Counted from the first letter of the stretch, positions 8,703-15,603 are shown. The stretch is DNA of 33,412 nucleotides from a bacterium (GCA_030648495.1 JAUSHV010000037.1:1-33412), one strand, 5' to 3'. Program-made: numbers and translations. Notes: generated by a model not told the origin, from the letters alone.

Positions 8703-9011
8703 CTAGATTAAAAAAACCGTAATTAAAATTATTGCGGTGATAACACCGAATGAGGCGAGGGTTTTTAAGAAAAGGCCGACGGCCCGCTCTTTTTCGCCGT
8801 CAAAATAAAGGCGCAACGGCTGATAGAAAAAAATAAATCCCATTGTCGCGGCCGAGAACACAAAAAGAGAAAGCATTACTATCGGGATAAGCACGCCGAA
8901 GTTTGTTTCGGCGAGCCGGTGCTCAAATTTGGGTCCATAGAACATCGCAGAAGACACCAGAGATACATAGAAAACAGCCGCCAGTGCATTTAAAAATGGG
9001 TTTTTAGTCAT
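8703..9011 (-). CDS. Small membrane protein of unknown function (3 helices)
   Basis: 102 residues with hydrophobic stretches at about 8-25, 40-62 and 83-102. The loop between helices two and three holds YFDGEKERA. I recognise no family with certainty. On the minus strand a weak promoter TTGAAG-18-TAGGTT (9049 to 9020) ends 8 nt before the ATG at 9011. It is a single-gene unit convergent with the DUF2298 gene. Confidence 0.65.
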   Translation of the reverse strand: MTKNPFLNALAAVFYVSLVSSAMFYGPKFEHRLAETNFGVLIPIVMLSLFVFSAATMGFIFFYQPLRLYFDGEKERAVGLFLKTLASFGVITAIILITVFLI

Positions 9012-9075
9012 ACTGATAAAACCTAATTGAGCTTAAAAAGTTACTTCAATAAGAATGCTCCTATTGAAATTATAT

Positions 9076-9103
9076 TTGCATACAAATATTGATATGATAC
9101 TAT
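9076..9103 (+). promoter_or_regulatory. Putative promoter of the HTH/LAGLIDADG-like gene and tRNA-Gln
   Basis: TTGCAT (9076-9081), 16-nt spacer, TACTAT (9098-9103), and the ATG at 9128. No obvious Shine-Dalgarno sequence is present. Because the gene runs into tRNA-Gln, this promoter may also serve the tRNA. Confidence 0.4.
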
Positions 9104-9127
9104 AGAAAACATAAGCATTATTCGAAT

Positions 9128-9817
9128 ATGCAACTAAAAAACAAAGAAAAATTTAAAGCAATAAAACTCCGCAAAGACGGTTTATCATATAGCGAAATTT
9201 TAGAACAAGTTAAGGTGGCCCGCTCTACTTTGTCGCTTTGGCTCCGTAGCGTCGCTTTATCAAAGCCTCAAAGCCAAAGATTAACGGAGAAAAAACTGAA
9301 ATCTATGATGCGCGGGGCTCAAACCCGCCGGAAACAGCGCATTGATAGCTCCAATGCAATTTATCAAAAATCCGGTGGCGAGATAGGCAATATTTCAAGC
9401 CGAGAACTGCTTTTGATAGGTTCGGCCCTATATTGGGCGGAGGGTTCAAAACAAAAAGAGCACAATGTAAGCCAAGGAATTATTTTTGGTAATTCTGACC
9501 CAAATATGGTAAGGTTATTTTTAGTGTTTGCTAAAAATGTATTGGGCGTACAGGACAATGCTATTAAGTTCGAGCTATATATCCACCGTAACGGCAATGT
9601 GCCCCGGGCCGTCAAATATTGGGCGGGGGAGTTGAGGGAGCCTATAAAGAAATTTTCAACGGTATATTTCAAAAATGGCAATGCAAACACAAAAAGAAAA
9701 AACATTTCCGAAAATTATCACGGCTTGATTCGTGTGAGGATTCTTAAAAGCACTTCGCAAAACAGGCGCATTACTGGATGGATTCAAGGAATTGTAAAAC
9801 ATTGCGGGATCGTCTAG
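9128..9817 (+). CDS. HTH + LAGLIDADG-like putative endonuclease, 3' end inside tRNA-Gln
   Basis: 229 residues. Residues 1-45 form a helix-turn-helix of the resolvase/transposase kind (IKLRKDGLSYSEILEQVKV followed by ARSTLSLWLR). The middle segment LLLIGSALYWAEGSK and the later FGNSDPNMVRLFL resemble a LAGLIDADG helix and the strand after it, as in small homing-endonuclease-like proteins that I recall from Patescibacteria and archaea. This assignment is by pattern only. The C-terminus is rich in basic residues. The last residues (CGIV) and the TAG stop are encoded by positions 1-15 of the downstream tRNA-Gln, so gene and tRNA overlap by 15 nt on the same strand. Nuclease activity is inferred, not shown. 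Confidence 0.6.
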   Translation: MQLKNKEKFKAIKLRKDGLSYSEILEQVKVARSTLSLWLRSVALSKPQSQRLTEKKLKSMMRGAQTRRKQRIDSSNAIYQKSGGEIGNISSRELLLIGSALYWAEGSKQKEHNVSQGIIFGNSDPNMVRLFLVFAKNVLGVQDNAIKFELYIHRNGNVPRAVKYWAGELREPIKKFSTVYFKNGNANTKRKNISENYHGLIRVRILKSTSQNRRITGWIQGIVKHCGIV

Positions 9818-9876
9818 CGGTAGGACACCAGGTTTTGGACCTGGGTACCTAGGTTCGAATCCTAGTCCCGCAGCCA
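9803..9876 (+). tRNA. tRNA-Gln (anticodon TTG)
   Basis: A full cloverleaf can be drawn. Acceptor TGCGGGA pairs with TCCCGCA. The anticodon stem is CCAGG/CCTGG with loop TTTTGGA, giving anticodon TTG. The T-arm is CTAGG-TTCGAAT-CCTAG. The discriminator is G and CCA is encoded (9874-9876). The first 15 nt also encode the end of the upstream reading frame. Confidence 0.95.
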
Positions 9877-9895
9877 CCTTGAGATGGGTTCGGAC

Positions 9896-9911
9896 TCCGA
9901 GAGGAGCGTCG
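9896..9911 (+). repeat. Short imperfect direct repeat flanking the methyltransferase gene (left copy)
   Basis: TCCGAGAGGAGCGTCG here matches TCCGAGGAGCGTTG at 10574-10587, allowing a 2-nt gap and one substitution. The two copies bracket the methyltransferase gene. The left copy contains a small CTCC-GAGA-GGAG hairpin. Significance is uncertain. Confidence 0.35.
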
Positions 9912-9942
9912 TTTAAATTACATTTATTACCGGATTACCAGT

Positions 9943-9948
9943 TATAAT
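9943..9948 (+). promoter_or_regulatory. -10 box of the methyltransferase gene
   Basis: TATAAT lies 8 nt before the ATG at 9957, with no Shine-Dalgarno sequence. This implies a leaderless or nearly leaderless transcript. Confidence 0.5.
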
Positions 9949-9956
9949 TAATTTCA

Positions 9957-10547
9957 ATGGGAAACGAACATTTATGGGAAGAAATACGTCCTACCGCGCG
10001 TGGCATGAGTGAGCATTTTGAGGACTTTGGTTTAAGCATTGATGATTTGAGGGGCAAAAAAATTCTTGATATTGGTTCGGGCCTGAATCAGCTTGCAAAT
10101 GAACTAAAAGAAGACAACCTCGACATTACTTCGCTTGATCCATTGTATGCGCTGTCAGCAGAGGAGCGGGAAGCGCTGTATGAAGATTACGAGGATGGGT
10201 CTGAGGAATTACAAAAACTCCTTCATCAACTTAAATCGGAAAATCGATCGTCTAAACTTGTTGCCGGGCGTAGCGACGCACTCCCATTTGCCAATGATTC
10301 GTTTGACCTGATTATCTCGCATTACGGCTCTCCATTTTATGCAGAAGATGCCGAAAAAGTTACACAATTTTTTTCGGAACTCAATCGAGTTTTGAGAAGC
10401 GGCGGAGAAGCTAGAATTTATCCGACATGGTTACGAAATTCAGATATCAAAAAATCTGCCGCTGTAAAAAAATGTCTTAAGGATCTCGAAGAAGGTGGAT
10501 TTCACATAGAGCAAATTGGGAGTTCCTGGATGTTAAAAAAAAGTTAG
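9957..10547 (+). CDS. Class I SAM-dependent methyltransferase (Methyltransf_11-like)
   Basis: 196 residues. Motif I ILDIGSG is at 36-42, the standard SAM-binding loop of Rossmann-fold methyltransferases. An acidic end of strand 2 follows (ITSLDPLYAL). The motif IV region reads LPFANDSFDLIISHYGSPF and motif VI LNRVLRSGGEARIYPTW, both typical of Methyltransf_11 enzymes. The substrate cannot be told from sequence. The start is set by TATAAT 8 nt upstream. The gene stands alone, bracketed by a short imperfect repeat (9896 and 10574) and lying directly after tRNA-Gln, which could mean it arrived by transfer. Confidence 0.8.
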   Translation: MGNEHLWEEIRPTARGMSEHFEDFGLSIDDLRGKKILDIGSGLNQLANELKEDNLDITSLDPLYALSAEEREALYEDYEDGSEELQKLLHQLKSENRSSKLVAGRSDALPFANDSFDLIISHYGSPFYAEDAEKVTQFFSELNRVLRSGGEARIYPTWLRNSDIKKSAAVKKCLKDLEEGGFHIEQIGSSWMLKKS

Positions 10548-10573
10548 GACAATTTTTGGGAAGATACCTAGTG

Positions 10574-10587
10574 TCCGAGGAGCGTTG
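10574..10587 (+). repeat. Short imperfect direct repeat flanking the methyltransferase gene (right copy)
   Basis: TCCGAGGAGCGTTG is the partner of the copy at 9896-9911. The rest of the intergenic stretch to 10730 holds short palindromes but no gene that I can support. Confidence 0.35.
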
Positions 10588-10718
10588 ATTTGATATGATT
10601 TAAAAATCACCGGAAAGCCTTACGGGGTCTCAATTTTTAAAAATTCGAGCTCGAGAAAGTTAGCCAAATGAACTTTTCATTATTAAAACACCCCGGGGCG
10701 CGGATGCCGGAAACATGA

Positions 10719-10724
10719 TAGTAT
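10719..10724 (+). promoter_or_regulatory. -10 box of the PLDc_N gene (leaderless)
   Basis: TAGTAT ends exactly 6 nt before the ATG at 10731. TATTAA at 10722-10727 is an alternative. Confidence 0.4.
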
Positions 10725-10730
10725 TAAAAT

Positions 10731-10937
10731 ATGTCATTACTTAATTTAGCGTTCTACATTCTCTGGCTGGTTTTGTTCGTCTGGGCATTATTGGACATTA
10801 TAGGGGCCAATAAGAGCATGGGATGGAAGGTAATATGGGGGTTGGTATGCCTTGCGTTCCCGGTGGCGGGCACGATACTTTACTACCTCGTTGCCAGGCA
10901 GAAAGACATGCATCTTCCGCAGGACTTTCAGAAATAG
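10731..10937 (+). CDS. PLDc_N-type two-helix membrane protein
   Basis: 68 residues with two membrane helices (about 4-22 and 34-54). WALLDIIGANKSMGWKVIW followed by a proline-containing helix and YYLVARQ matches the PLDc_N domain, the membrane-anchoring segment first described at the N-terminus of cardiolipin synthases and often found alone as a small protein. There is no phospholipase HKD motif, so no catalysis is expected. It probably sits in the cytoplasmic membrane with a short cytoplasmic tail. The following gene has its own promoter 17-23 nt after this stop. Confidence 0.75.
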   Translation: MSLLNLAFYILWLVLFVWALLDIIGANKSMGWKVIWGLVCLAFPVAGTILYYLVARQKDMHLPQDFQK

Positions 10938-10951
10938 AAACGAAGCAAACA

Positions 10952-10960
10952 TGTTAAAAT
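10952..10960 (+). promoter_or_regulatory. Extended -10 promoter of the cytochrome b5-like gene (leaderless)
   Basis: TGtTAAAAT is followed by exactly 6 nt and the ATG at 10967, placing +1 on the start codon. Confidence 0.55.
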
Positions 10961-10966
10961 AAAAGC

Positions 10967-11419
10967 ATGCAGAATCGGATTATTTTAATTGTAGTAGGCT
11001 TAGCTCTGATTTTTGGAGTCGGTTTTTTTGTTTATTCTACCAAACAGCCTGTATTTATACCCCCGGAAGAAATAATTGACCAGACGCCATCTCCGACACC
11101 GACTCCGTCGGTCGTCGTAGCTACTCCTAAACCGACACCAACCCCAACCCCAACTCCGACATTTATTTCGACACCAACGCCGTCGGGCATAACCCTTTCC
11201 CAGATCGCATTGCATAATTCGCGTTCAAGCTGTTGGTCCGCCATAAACGGCAATGTCTATGATTTGACCAGCTGGATACCGTACCACCCCGGCGGCGAGA
11301 ACACCATTCTTTCTATTTGCGGTAAAAACGGGTCGGGCGCGTATAATGGTGAACATGGCGGTAGTTCAAAGACTGCAAAGATATTGATAGGTTTTAAAAT
11401 AGGCGTTCTGGTGCAATAG
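10967..11419 (+). CDS. Membrane-anchored, extracytoplasmic cytochrome b5-like heme-binding protein
   Basis: 150 residues. An N-terminal hydrophobic helix (about 4-24) is followed by a disordered Pro/Thr linker of repeated TP units (about 41-72). The C-terminal 75 residues form a cytochrome b5-like domain: SSCWSAINGNVYDLTSWI, then HPGG, the axial-ligand motif, then CGKNGSGAYNGEHGG, whose histidine is the likely second ligand. It is probably tethered outside the membrane and carries electrons or binds heme. The DoxX-like gene starts 1 nt after its stop, pointing to a joint redox role. Heme binding is inferred from the two histidines. Confidence 0.82.
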   Translation: MQNRIILIVVGLALIFGVGFFVYSTKQPVFIPPEEIIDQTPSPTPTPSVVVATPKPTPTPTPTPTFISTPTPSGITLSQIALHNSRSSCWSAINGNVYDLTSWIPYHPGGENTILSICGKNGSGAYNGEHGGSSKTAKILIGFKIGVLVQ

Positions 11420-11420
11420 T

Positions 11421-11810
11421 ATGACCATAAATATAAAATTTTCAAGATTGGAGTTGGGACAGAATCTGCTTCGTTTGGGCCTTGCGGCAGTGTTTTTGTG
11501 GTTCGGGTTTTCTCAACTTTTCGATAGTCTCAGATGGGTTTCAGTGGTTCCTGATTGGGCCGTTGAACTGTTTCATCTCCCGCCTGCTATCATTGTACTT
11601 GCGAATGGCGCTTTAGAAGTTATTTTGGGAAGTCTCATTGCGACGGATGTTTTAGTGCGTATCCCCGCCATCATTCTTGCCCTGCATTTGATACCTATCG
11701 CGTTGGATTTCGGGATTACCGCAACAGCTATCCGTGATTACGGTTTGGTTATTGCCGCGTTTACTTTGGCACTTATTTATGGGTATCATGAAAATAAACC
11801 CGAATTATAA
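11421..11810 (+). CDS. DoxX-like membrane protein
   Basis: 129 residues with four predicted membrane helices. RLGLAAVFLWFGFSQLFD at the start and ANGALEVILGSLIATDVLVR in the middle follow the DoxX/DoxD-like pattern (helix one with a GxxK/S-type turn, second helix with a glutamate). DoxX-family proteins are often linked to membrane redox chemistry, though most members lack a known reaction. It is coupled to the cytochrome b5-like gene with a 1-nt gap. The 147 nt after it up to the convergent gene contain an open frame with no start codon and nothing else that I can support. Confidence 0.7.
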   Translation: MTINIKFSRLELGQNLLRLGLAAVFLWFGFSQLFDSLRWVSVVPDWAVELFHLPPAIIVLANGALEVILGSLIATDVLVRIPAIILALHLIPIALDFGITATAIRDYGLVIAAFTLALIYGYHENKPEL

Positions 11811-11957
11811 TTTACGGCTTAATACAAACATACTCAATTAGAATTACGATACACAAAAAAAGAAGCGCTACTTGTTTTAGCACTCCAGATTGCCACCGCC
11901 TTATTACCGATATCTGTGGTTTTTGCTCTAAAGTTGTAATCTGACTCTATAATAGAA

Positions 11958-12875
11958 TTACTTATCGTCGACGCCTTGGACAAGGCCAACTATATCGCTA
12001 CGACGAAGTGTTAATTTCAATTCAAGGTTCGACCCATATTGAAACGACTTTTCTGCCTCACTAAAAGAAATTTTATTTAGCATATCATCAAGTTTCCTTG
12101 CCGCCTCAACGAAATCTTTAAAGGACGTAAATTCCTTTTCGCGAAAAGACAAAATTACGGTAAAAATCTTTTTTTCTTGCTCTGTCAACTCCTCTACCGC
12201 CTTTTCTGATATATATTTAACTTGTATAAAAAAAGCTTCACTTAACGCTATTCGAGGTATAGCGTTTACTCTCAATGCTTCTTTTATTTGTGCCATCATT
12301 CCTTTTTCGACAGCCTCGGTAGTACACCCAAGCTGCTTGGCTAATTTGAAATATTCTGCTTCACTATCCTGTACCAGCTCAGCGCTTTCTAAGGAATCAA
12401 TGGTTGTTAAGCAAAGTTTATATATTTCTTCAGCCGATCTCTCCCAGTTATAGCTCTCTCGAAGTTCTTTAAATAATTTATGCGCTGCCGTTAAATCCTT
12501 TTGCCCGCGTTCTTTTGCGTAGAGATCAGGTTCGGTCATTACATATGGCACACTATGTCCTATTAAACTACTGAAACAATATTCTCCCATAAATCGGACC
12601 CTATCATCTCCTTGTTTGGGTAGGGCGCTTCCGGCTTCATAAGATGAAGTTATTGTTTTTGCTGTTTCAAGTAATCTTGCGGCCACCATAGAAACAGAAC
12701 AATCCGATACTTCGCTGGCCAATTCGTTAAGCCCCAACTTTCTCAGTTCGCTGGACACGGATTGCATATTAGTCATGTTGTGACTCGCAAAATATCCTTT
12801 TGCAAATTCAGGCAGCGAGCTTGCTTTCTCCGGTTCAATTTTTTCTTCGGAATTATTCAATTCATTTTCTTTCAT
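11958..12875 (-). CDS. Unknown, mostly helical cytoplasmic protein
   Basis: 305 residues from ATG 12875. An in-frame TTG at 12911 would lie upstream of the probable -10 box and is rejected. The sequence is rich in Glu, Lys, Ala and Leu and predicted almost entirely helical, with no membrane segment, signal peptide or catalytic motif that I recognise. A short Glu-rich start (NNSEEKIEPEKASS) is probably disordered. It is divergent from the Gmad2 gene, and the two promoters sit back to back in under 60 nt. No function can be suggested. Confidence 0.7.
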   Translation of the reverse strand: MKENELNNSEEKIEPEKASSLPEFAKGYFASHNMTNMQSVSSELRKLGLNELASEVSDCSVSMVAARLLETAKTITSSYEAGSALPKQGDDRVRFMGEYCFSSLIGHSVPYVMTEPDLYAKERGQKDLTAAHKLFKELRESYNWERSAEEIYKLCLTTIDSLESAELVQDSEAEYFKLAKQLGCTTEAVEKGMMAQIKEALRVNAIPRIALSEAFFIQVKYISEKAVEELTEQEKKIFTVILSFREKEFTSFKDFVEAARKLDDMLNKISFSEAEKSFQYGSNLELKLTLRRSDIVGLVQGVDDK

Positions 12876-12882
12876 AAAATCT

Positions 12883-12888
12883 ATCGTA
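12883..12888 (-). promoter_or_regulatory. -10 box of the unknown helical protein gene
   Basis: TACGAT on the minus strand ends 7 nt before the ATG at 12875. It decides that ATG over the upstream TTG. Confidence 0.4.
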
Positions 12889-12914
12889 TCATTTTTTGAT
12901 ATTTTATACAATTA

Positions 12915-12923
12915 TGCTAAAAT
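12915..12923 (+). promoter_or_regulatory. Extended -10 promoter of the Gmad2 gene (leaderless)
   Basis: TGcTAAAAT is followed by exactly 6 nt and the ATG at 12930, the same arrangement as at 10952. Confidence 0.55.
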
Positions 12924-12929
12924 AATATC

Positions 12930-13475
12930 ATGAAAAAAATAATTCCGTTAGCAATAATTGTTTTGGTAATCATCGGATCAGGCGTAACGTGGAAGCTCAC
13001 AAAAAAAGAAGCGCCCGCGACGGTTGTAACGAATTTTGAAGAATGCGTAAAAACGGGGAACGCAGTAATGGAAAGCTACCCGCGCCAATGCAGGTATGGA
13101 GACAAAACATTCGTTGAGGATATAGGCAATACAATTGAAAAGACCGATTTAATCCACCTTGAATCTCCGCGACCAAACCAAATCGTCAAGAGCCCGCTTA
13201 CTATTAGAGGAGAGGCGCGGGGTAATTGGTTTTTTGAAGCTAGCTTTCCGGTGGCGCTTACAAACTGGGACGGGCTGATTATTGCCCAAGGAATTGCAAC
13301 GGCGAAAAGTGAATGGATGACAAACGATTTCGTTCCATTTGAAGCAGTTCTCACTTTTAAGTCCGATAAAAACGTGTATAGCAACAGAGGAACTCTCATA
13401 TTGCGCAAAGACAATCCGTCGGGTCTTCCCAAGCACGACGATGCCCTTGAGATTCCGGTATTAATTTCATTGTGA
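12930..13475 (+). CDS. Membrane-anchored Gmad2-domain protein
   Basis: 181 residues. An N-terminal membrane anchor (about 4-20) is followed by a short two-cysteine module (FEECVKTGNAVMESYPRQC), then a Gmad2 immunoglobulin-like domain to the end. Its pattern is clear: SPRPNQIVKSPLTIRGEARG, WFFEASFPV, SEWMTNDFVPFEAVLTF, and LRKDNPSG. Gmad2 domains are extracellular beta-sandwiches first described with the sporulation/germination protein GerMN. In Patescibacteria they are common on anchored surface proteins, with unknown partners. The leaderless start is well defined. It is followed 28 nt later by the flavoprotein gene. Confidence 0.82.
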   Translation: MKKIIPLAIIVLVIIGSGVTWKLTKKEAPATVVTNFEECVKTGNAVMESYPRQCRYGDKTFVEDIGNTIEKTDLIHLESPRPNQIVKSPLTIRGEARGNWFFEASFPVALTNWDGLIIAQGIATAKSEWMTNDFVPFEAVLTFKSDKNVYSNRGTLILRKDNPSGLPKHDDALEIPVLISL

Positions 13476-13503
13476 GCATAGAAACGAAAAGAAATAAAAT
13501 TGT

Positions 13504-14754
13504 ATGCAAAGCGAACCACAATGGGATGTTGTAGTCATCGGCGGGGGTCCTGCGGGGATGATAGCGGCGGGGCGCGCGGCTCTGCGGGGGCGGCGCGTTT
13601 TATTGCTTGAAAAAAACCCTACTCTTGGGAAGAAGCTTTTAATCACGGGCGGCGGGAGATGCAATGTTACGAATAATAAACCCGATGTCCGCACAATGCT
13701 CGCAAAATATAAAAAAAGCGATAAATTTCTTTTTTCCGCGTTCGCGCAATTTGGCGTCCGAGAAACGCTCAATTTTTTTCATGAACATGGACTGGAAACA
13801 AAAGAAGAGGCAGAGGGGAGAGTGTTTCCGGTTTCAAATAAGGCAAAATCAGTGTGTGATGTGCTTCTGCAATATATAAAAAAAAACGGCGTAAATGTGC
13901 GAACCCGCGCCGAGGTTGTGGGGATTGTATACGATAAGCCGGCGGAGCAGATAGTTATAACGCTTGCCGATAAATCCAAAGTGCGTGCGCGGTCGTGCGT
14001 TGTTGCTAGCGGTGGAACATCGCGTCCGGAGACCGGCTCAACCGGTGAAGGATTTGTATGGTTGAAATCGCTTGGACACGCGATATCCCAAAATGATATG
14101 GCGCTCGTGCCCATCGCACTCAAAGATGCATGGGTGAAAAAAGTTGCCGGAGTAACGCTTAACGGTATCAAACTCACGTCGTTTAAAAATGGCGTAAAGC
14201 AAAAAGTATATAAAGGCAAGCTGCTCTTCACGCATATCGGTATTAGCGGGCCAACAGTCCTTAATATGAGCAGAGATGTCGGCGAACTATTGCAAGACGA
14301 AGAAGAGATTACGATTCTACTCGATCTTTTTCCGGTTTTAGACAACGACGCACTGCGGGGAAAAATTCAAACACTTCTAACCGAGCAAAGCAATAAAAAA
14401 ATAAAAAATTCTCTTTCCCCATTCATTTCTCCCGCTCTAGTCAATTCTTTACTGATGCTCGCCAATATTGACGGCGAAACGCCGAATCACAGTGTGCGGT
14501 CGGGAGAACGCAAGACACTTGTTGCTCTGCTGAAAGCTATCCCTTTGCATGTTGCGGGACTCCTCGGAAAAGACAAAGCAATAGTATCCTCGGGAGGCGT
14601 TGCTCTCGCCCAAGTAAATTTTAAAACAATGCAGTCGCGCATCGTGCCACGGCTCTATTTGGCGGGTGACATGTTAAACATCGACCGGCCTTCAGGCGGA
14701 TACAGCCTACAATTATGCTGGACAACCGGCTACGTTGCCGGGAATAACTGCTAA
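13504..14754 (+). CDS. YhiN/HI0933-family FAD-dependent oxidoreductase
   Basis: 416 residues. The N-terminus carries the FAD dinucleotide fold VVVIGGGPAGMIAAGRAA, followed by LGKKLLITGGGRCNVTN, a signature of the HI0933/YhiN flavoproteins (the family that includes BaiN). SGGTSRPETGSTGEGF in the middle and LAGDMLNIDRPSGGYSLQ near the end are also family motifs, the last closing the FAD site. These are cytosolic enzymes and most have no assigned physiological substrate. The start at 13504 gives the usual short lead before the Rossmann strand. TAAAAT at 13495-13500 lies only 3 nt before the ATG, so transcription may instead come from the Gmad2 promoter. Confidence 0.88.
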   Translation: MQSEPQWDVVVIGGGPAGMIAAGRAALRGRRVLLLEKNPTLGKKLLITGGGRCNVTNNKPDVRTMLAKYKKSDKFLFSAFAQFGVRETLNFFHEHGLETKEEAEGRVFPVSNKAKSVCDVLLQYIKKNGVNVRTRAEVVGIVYDKPAEQIVITLADKSKVRARSCVVASGGTSRPETGSTGEGFVWLKSLGHAISQNDMALVPIALKDAWVKKVAGVTLNGIKLTSFKNGVKQKVYKGKLLFTHIGISGPTVLNMSRDVGELLQDEEEITILLDLFPVLDNDALRGKIQTLLTEQSNKKIKNSLSPFISPALVNSLLMLANIDGETPNHSVRSGERKTLVALLKAIPLHVAGLLGKDKAIVSSGGVALAQVNFKTMQSRIVPRLYLAGDMLNIDRPSGGYSLQLCWTTGYVAGNNC

Positions 14755-14759
14755 AAAAC

Positions 14760-14768
14760 TTATCCACA
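14760..14768 (+). promoter_or_regulatory. Consensus DnaA box upstream of the lexA unit
   Basis: TTATCCACA is a perfect match to the DnaA 9-mer consensus. It lies 9 nt before the -35 of the lexA promoter. A second near match, TAATCCACA, occurs at 15587-15595 at the end of lexA. A single 9-mer can arise by chance. Confidence 0.35.
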
Positions 14769-14777
14769 GGCGGGGTA

Positions 14778-14807
14778 TTGCATGGTGAACGCTTGTTCAC
14801 CTATAAT
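14778..14807 (+). promoter_or_regulatory. Promoter of the small protein-lexA operon
   Basis: TTGCAT (14778-14783), 18-nt spacer, TATAAT (14802-14807), then 6 nt to the ATG at 14814, so the transcript would be leaderless. The spacer is filled end to end by the LexA-type palindrome. Confidence 0.7.
14784..14801 (+). promoter_or_regulatory. LexA-type SOS operator
   Basis: GGTGAACGCTTGTTCACC is a perfect 7-bp inverted repeat around a GCTT centre. Its core GAAC-N4-GTTC is the LexA box known from Bacillus and actinobacteria. It occupies exactly the 18 nt between -35 and -10, so a bound repressor would block RNA polymerase. The LexA gene is the second gene of the unit, which fits autoregulation. 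Confidence 0.8.
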
Positions 14808-14813
14808 TAATTT

Positions 14814-15017
14814 ATGACCAAATATCAAACTTTTAAAACGATTCGCGAAGAGATTGAAAGGCTGAACCACGAGATAGATCTCAAGATAATCCTAGGCCGG
14901 CCATATATGGTGGAGTCTAGGCGGCACAAAATGCTTTTAGCGAGGTTTGAGAGGCTTGCTCCAGGGCGAGCATGGTTCAAACGCTCCATGAACATAATGG
15001 CCTCGTTAGTTTTATAA
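14814..15017 (+). CDS. Small basic helical protein, first gene of the SOS-type operon
   Basis: 67 residues, rich in Arg, Lys, Glu and Leu, predicted helical, with no membrane segment. I recognise no family. The start is fixed by TATAAT 6 nt upstream. Its stop (TAA 15015-15017) is 2 nt before the LexA start, so translation of LexA, which has no Shine-Dalgarno sequence, is probably coupled to it. Being directly behind the LexA-type operator, it should be induced by DNA damage. It could be a damage-response protein or simply a leader frame. The tight coupling and promoter position argue that it is real. Confidence 0.65.
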   Translation: MTKYQTFKTIREEIERLNHEIDLKIILGRPYMVESRRHKMLLARFERLAPGRAWFKRSMNIMASLVL

Positions 15018-15019
15018 TT

Positions 15020-15589
15020 ATGTTTTCCTCATATAAACAAAAAATTATTTTGTTTTATAAATCGCGTAAGCGCATGCCCACATACGCCGAGATAATGAAG
15101 CTTGTCGGTTTTAAGTCAAAAAATGCCGCATATAAACTAGTCAATAAATTAATTGAGGAGGGCGCTCTGTCCAAAGATCCAAGCGGCCATTTGATACCCA
15201 ACCGTCTTCAAGATGAATTGCCGCTTTTAGGTTTAGTCGAAGCCGGGTTCCCGTCTTTGGCCGAAGAACAAATTTTGGATACTTTTAATTTTGACGACTA
15301 TCTTATTAAAAACAAGGAATCTACTTATATACTTAAAGTTAAAGGCGACTCTATGATAGATGCGGGGATACATGAAGGCGACTTAGTAATTGCTGAGAAG
15401 GGCCGTGAAGCCAGAGTCGGAGATATTGTCATAGCGGAAGTAGACGGAGGGTGGACAATGAAATATTTCAAGAAAATGGGAAGTCTTGTGTATCTTGAGC
15501 CGGCGAATAAAGAATACAAGCCGATATTCGCAAAGCGCGAGCTCAACATCGCCGCGGTCGTAAGCGGAGTAATCCGCAAATATAGATAA
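15020..15589 (+). CDS. lexA: LexA-like SOS repressor (S24 self-cleaving)
   Basis: 189 residues from ATG 15020. An in-frame upstream start at 14972 lies inside the preceding gene and is rejected. The N-terminal 60 residues form a winged helix with RMPTYAEIMKLVGFKSKNAA. The C-terminal S24 domain has all parts of self-cleavage: an Ala75-Gly76 scissile bond in VEAGFP, nucleophile Ser111 in KGDSM, and general-base Lys148 in TMKYF. When RecA filaments form, such repressors cut themselves and release SOS promoters. The operator found at 14784 supports the assignment over a phage CI-type or UmuD-like S24 protein. No recA or polymerase gene of the regulon is in the window. Confidence 0.9.
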   Translation: MFSSYKQKIILFYKSRKRMPTYAEIMKLVGFKSKNAAYKLVNKLIEEGALSKDPSGHLIPNRLQDELPLLGLVEAGFPSLAEEQILDTFNFDDYLIKNKESTYILKVKGDSMIDAGIHEGDLVIAEKGREARVGDIVIAEVDGGWTMKYFKKMGSLVYLEPANKEYKPIFAKRELNIAAVVSGVIRKYR

Positions 15590-15603
15590 TCCACAGAACA
15601 AGA

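Noticed and set aside
11830-11940. An open plus-strand frame of about 38 codons ending in a hydrophobic segment (LLVLALQIATALLPISVV)
   Set aside because: It has no ATG, GTG or TTG start before the hydrophobic part and no ribosome site. It could be a decayed membrane gene, but the evidence is too thin.
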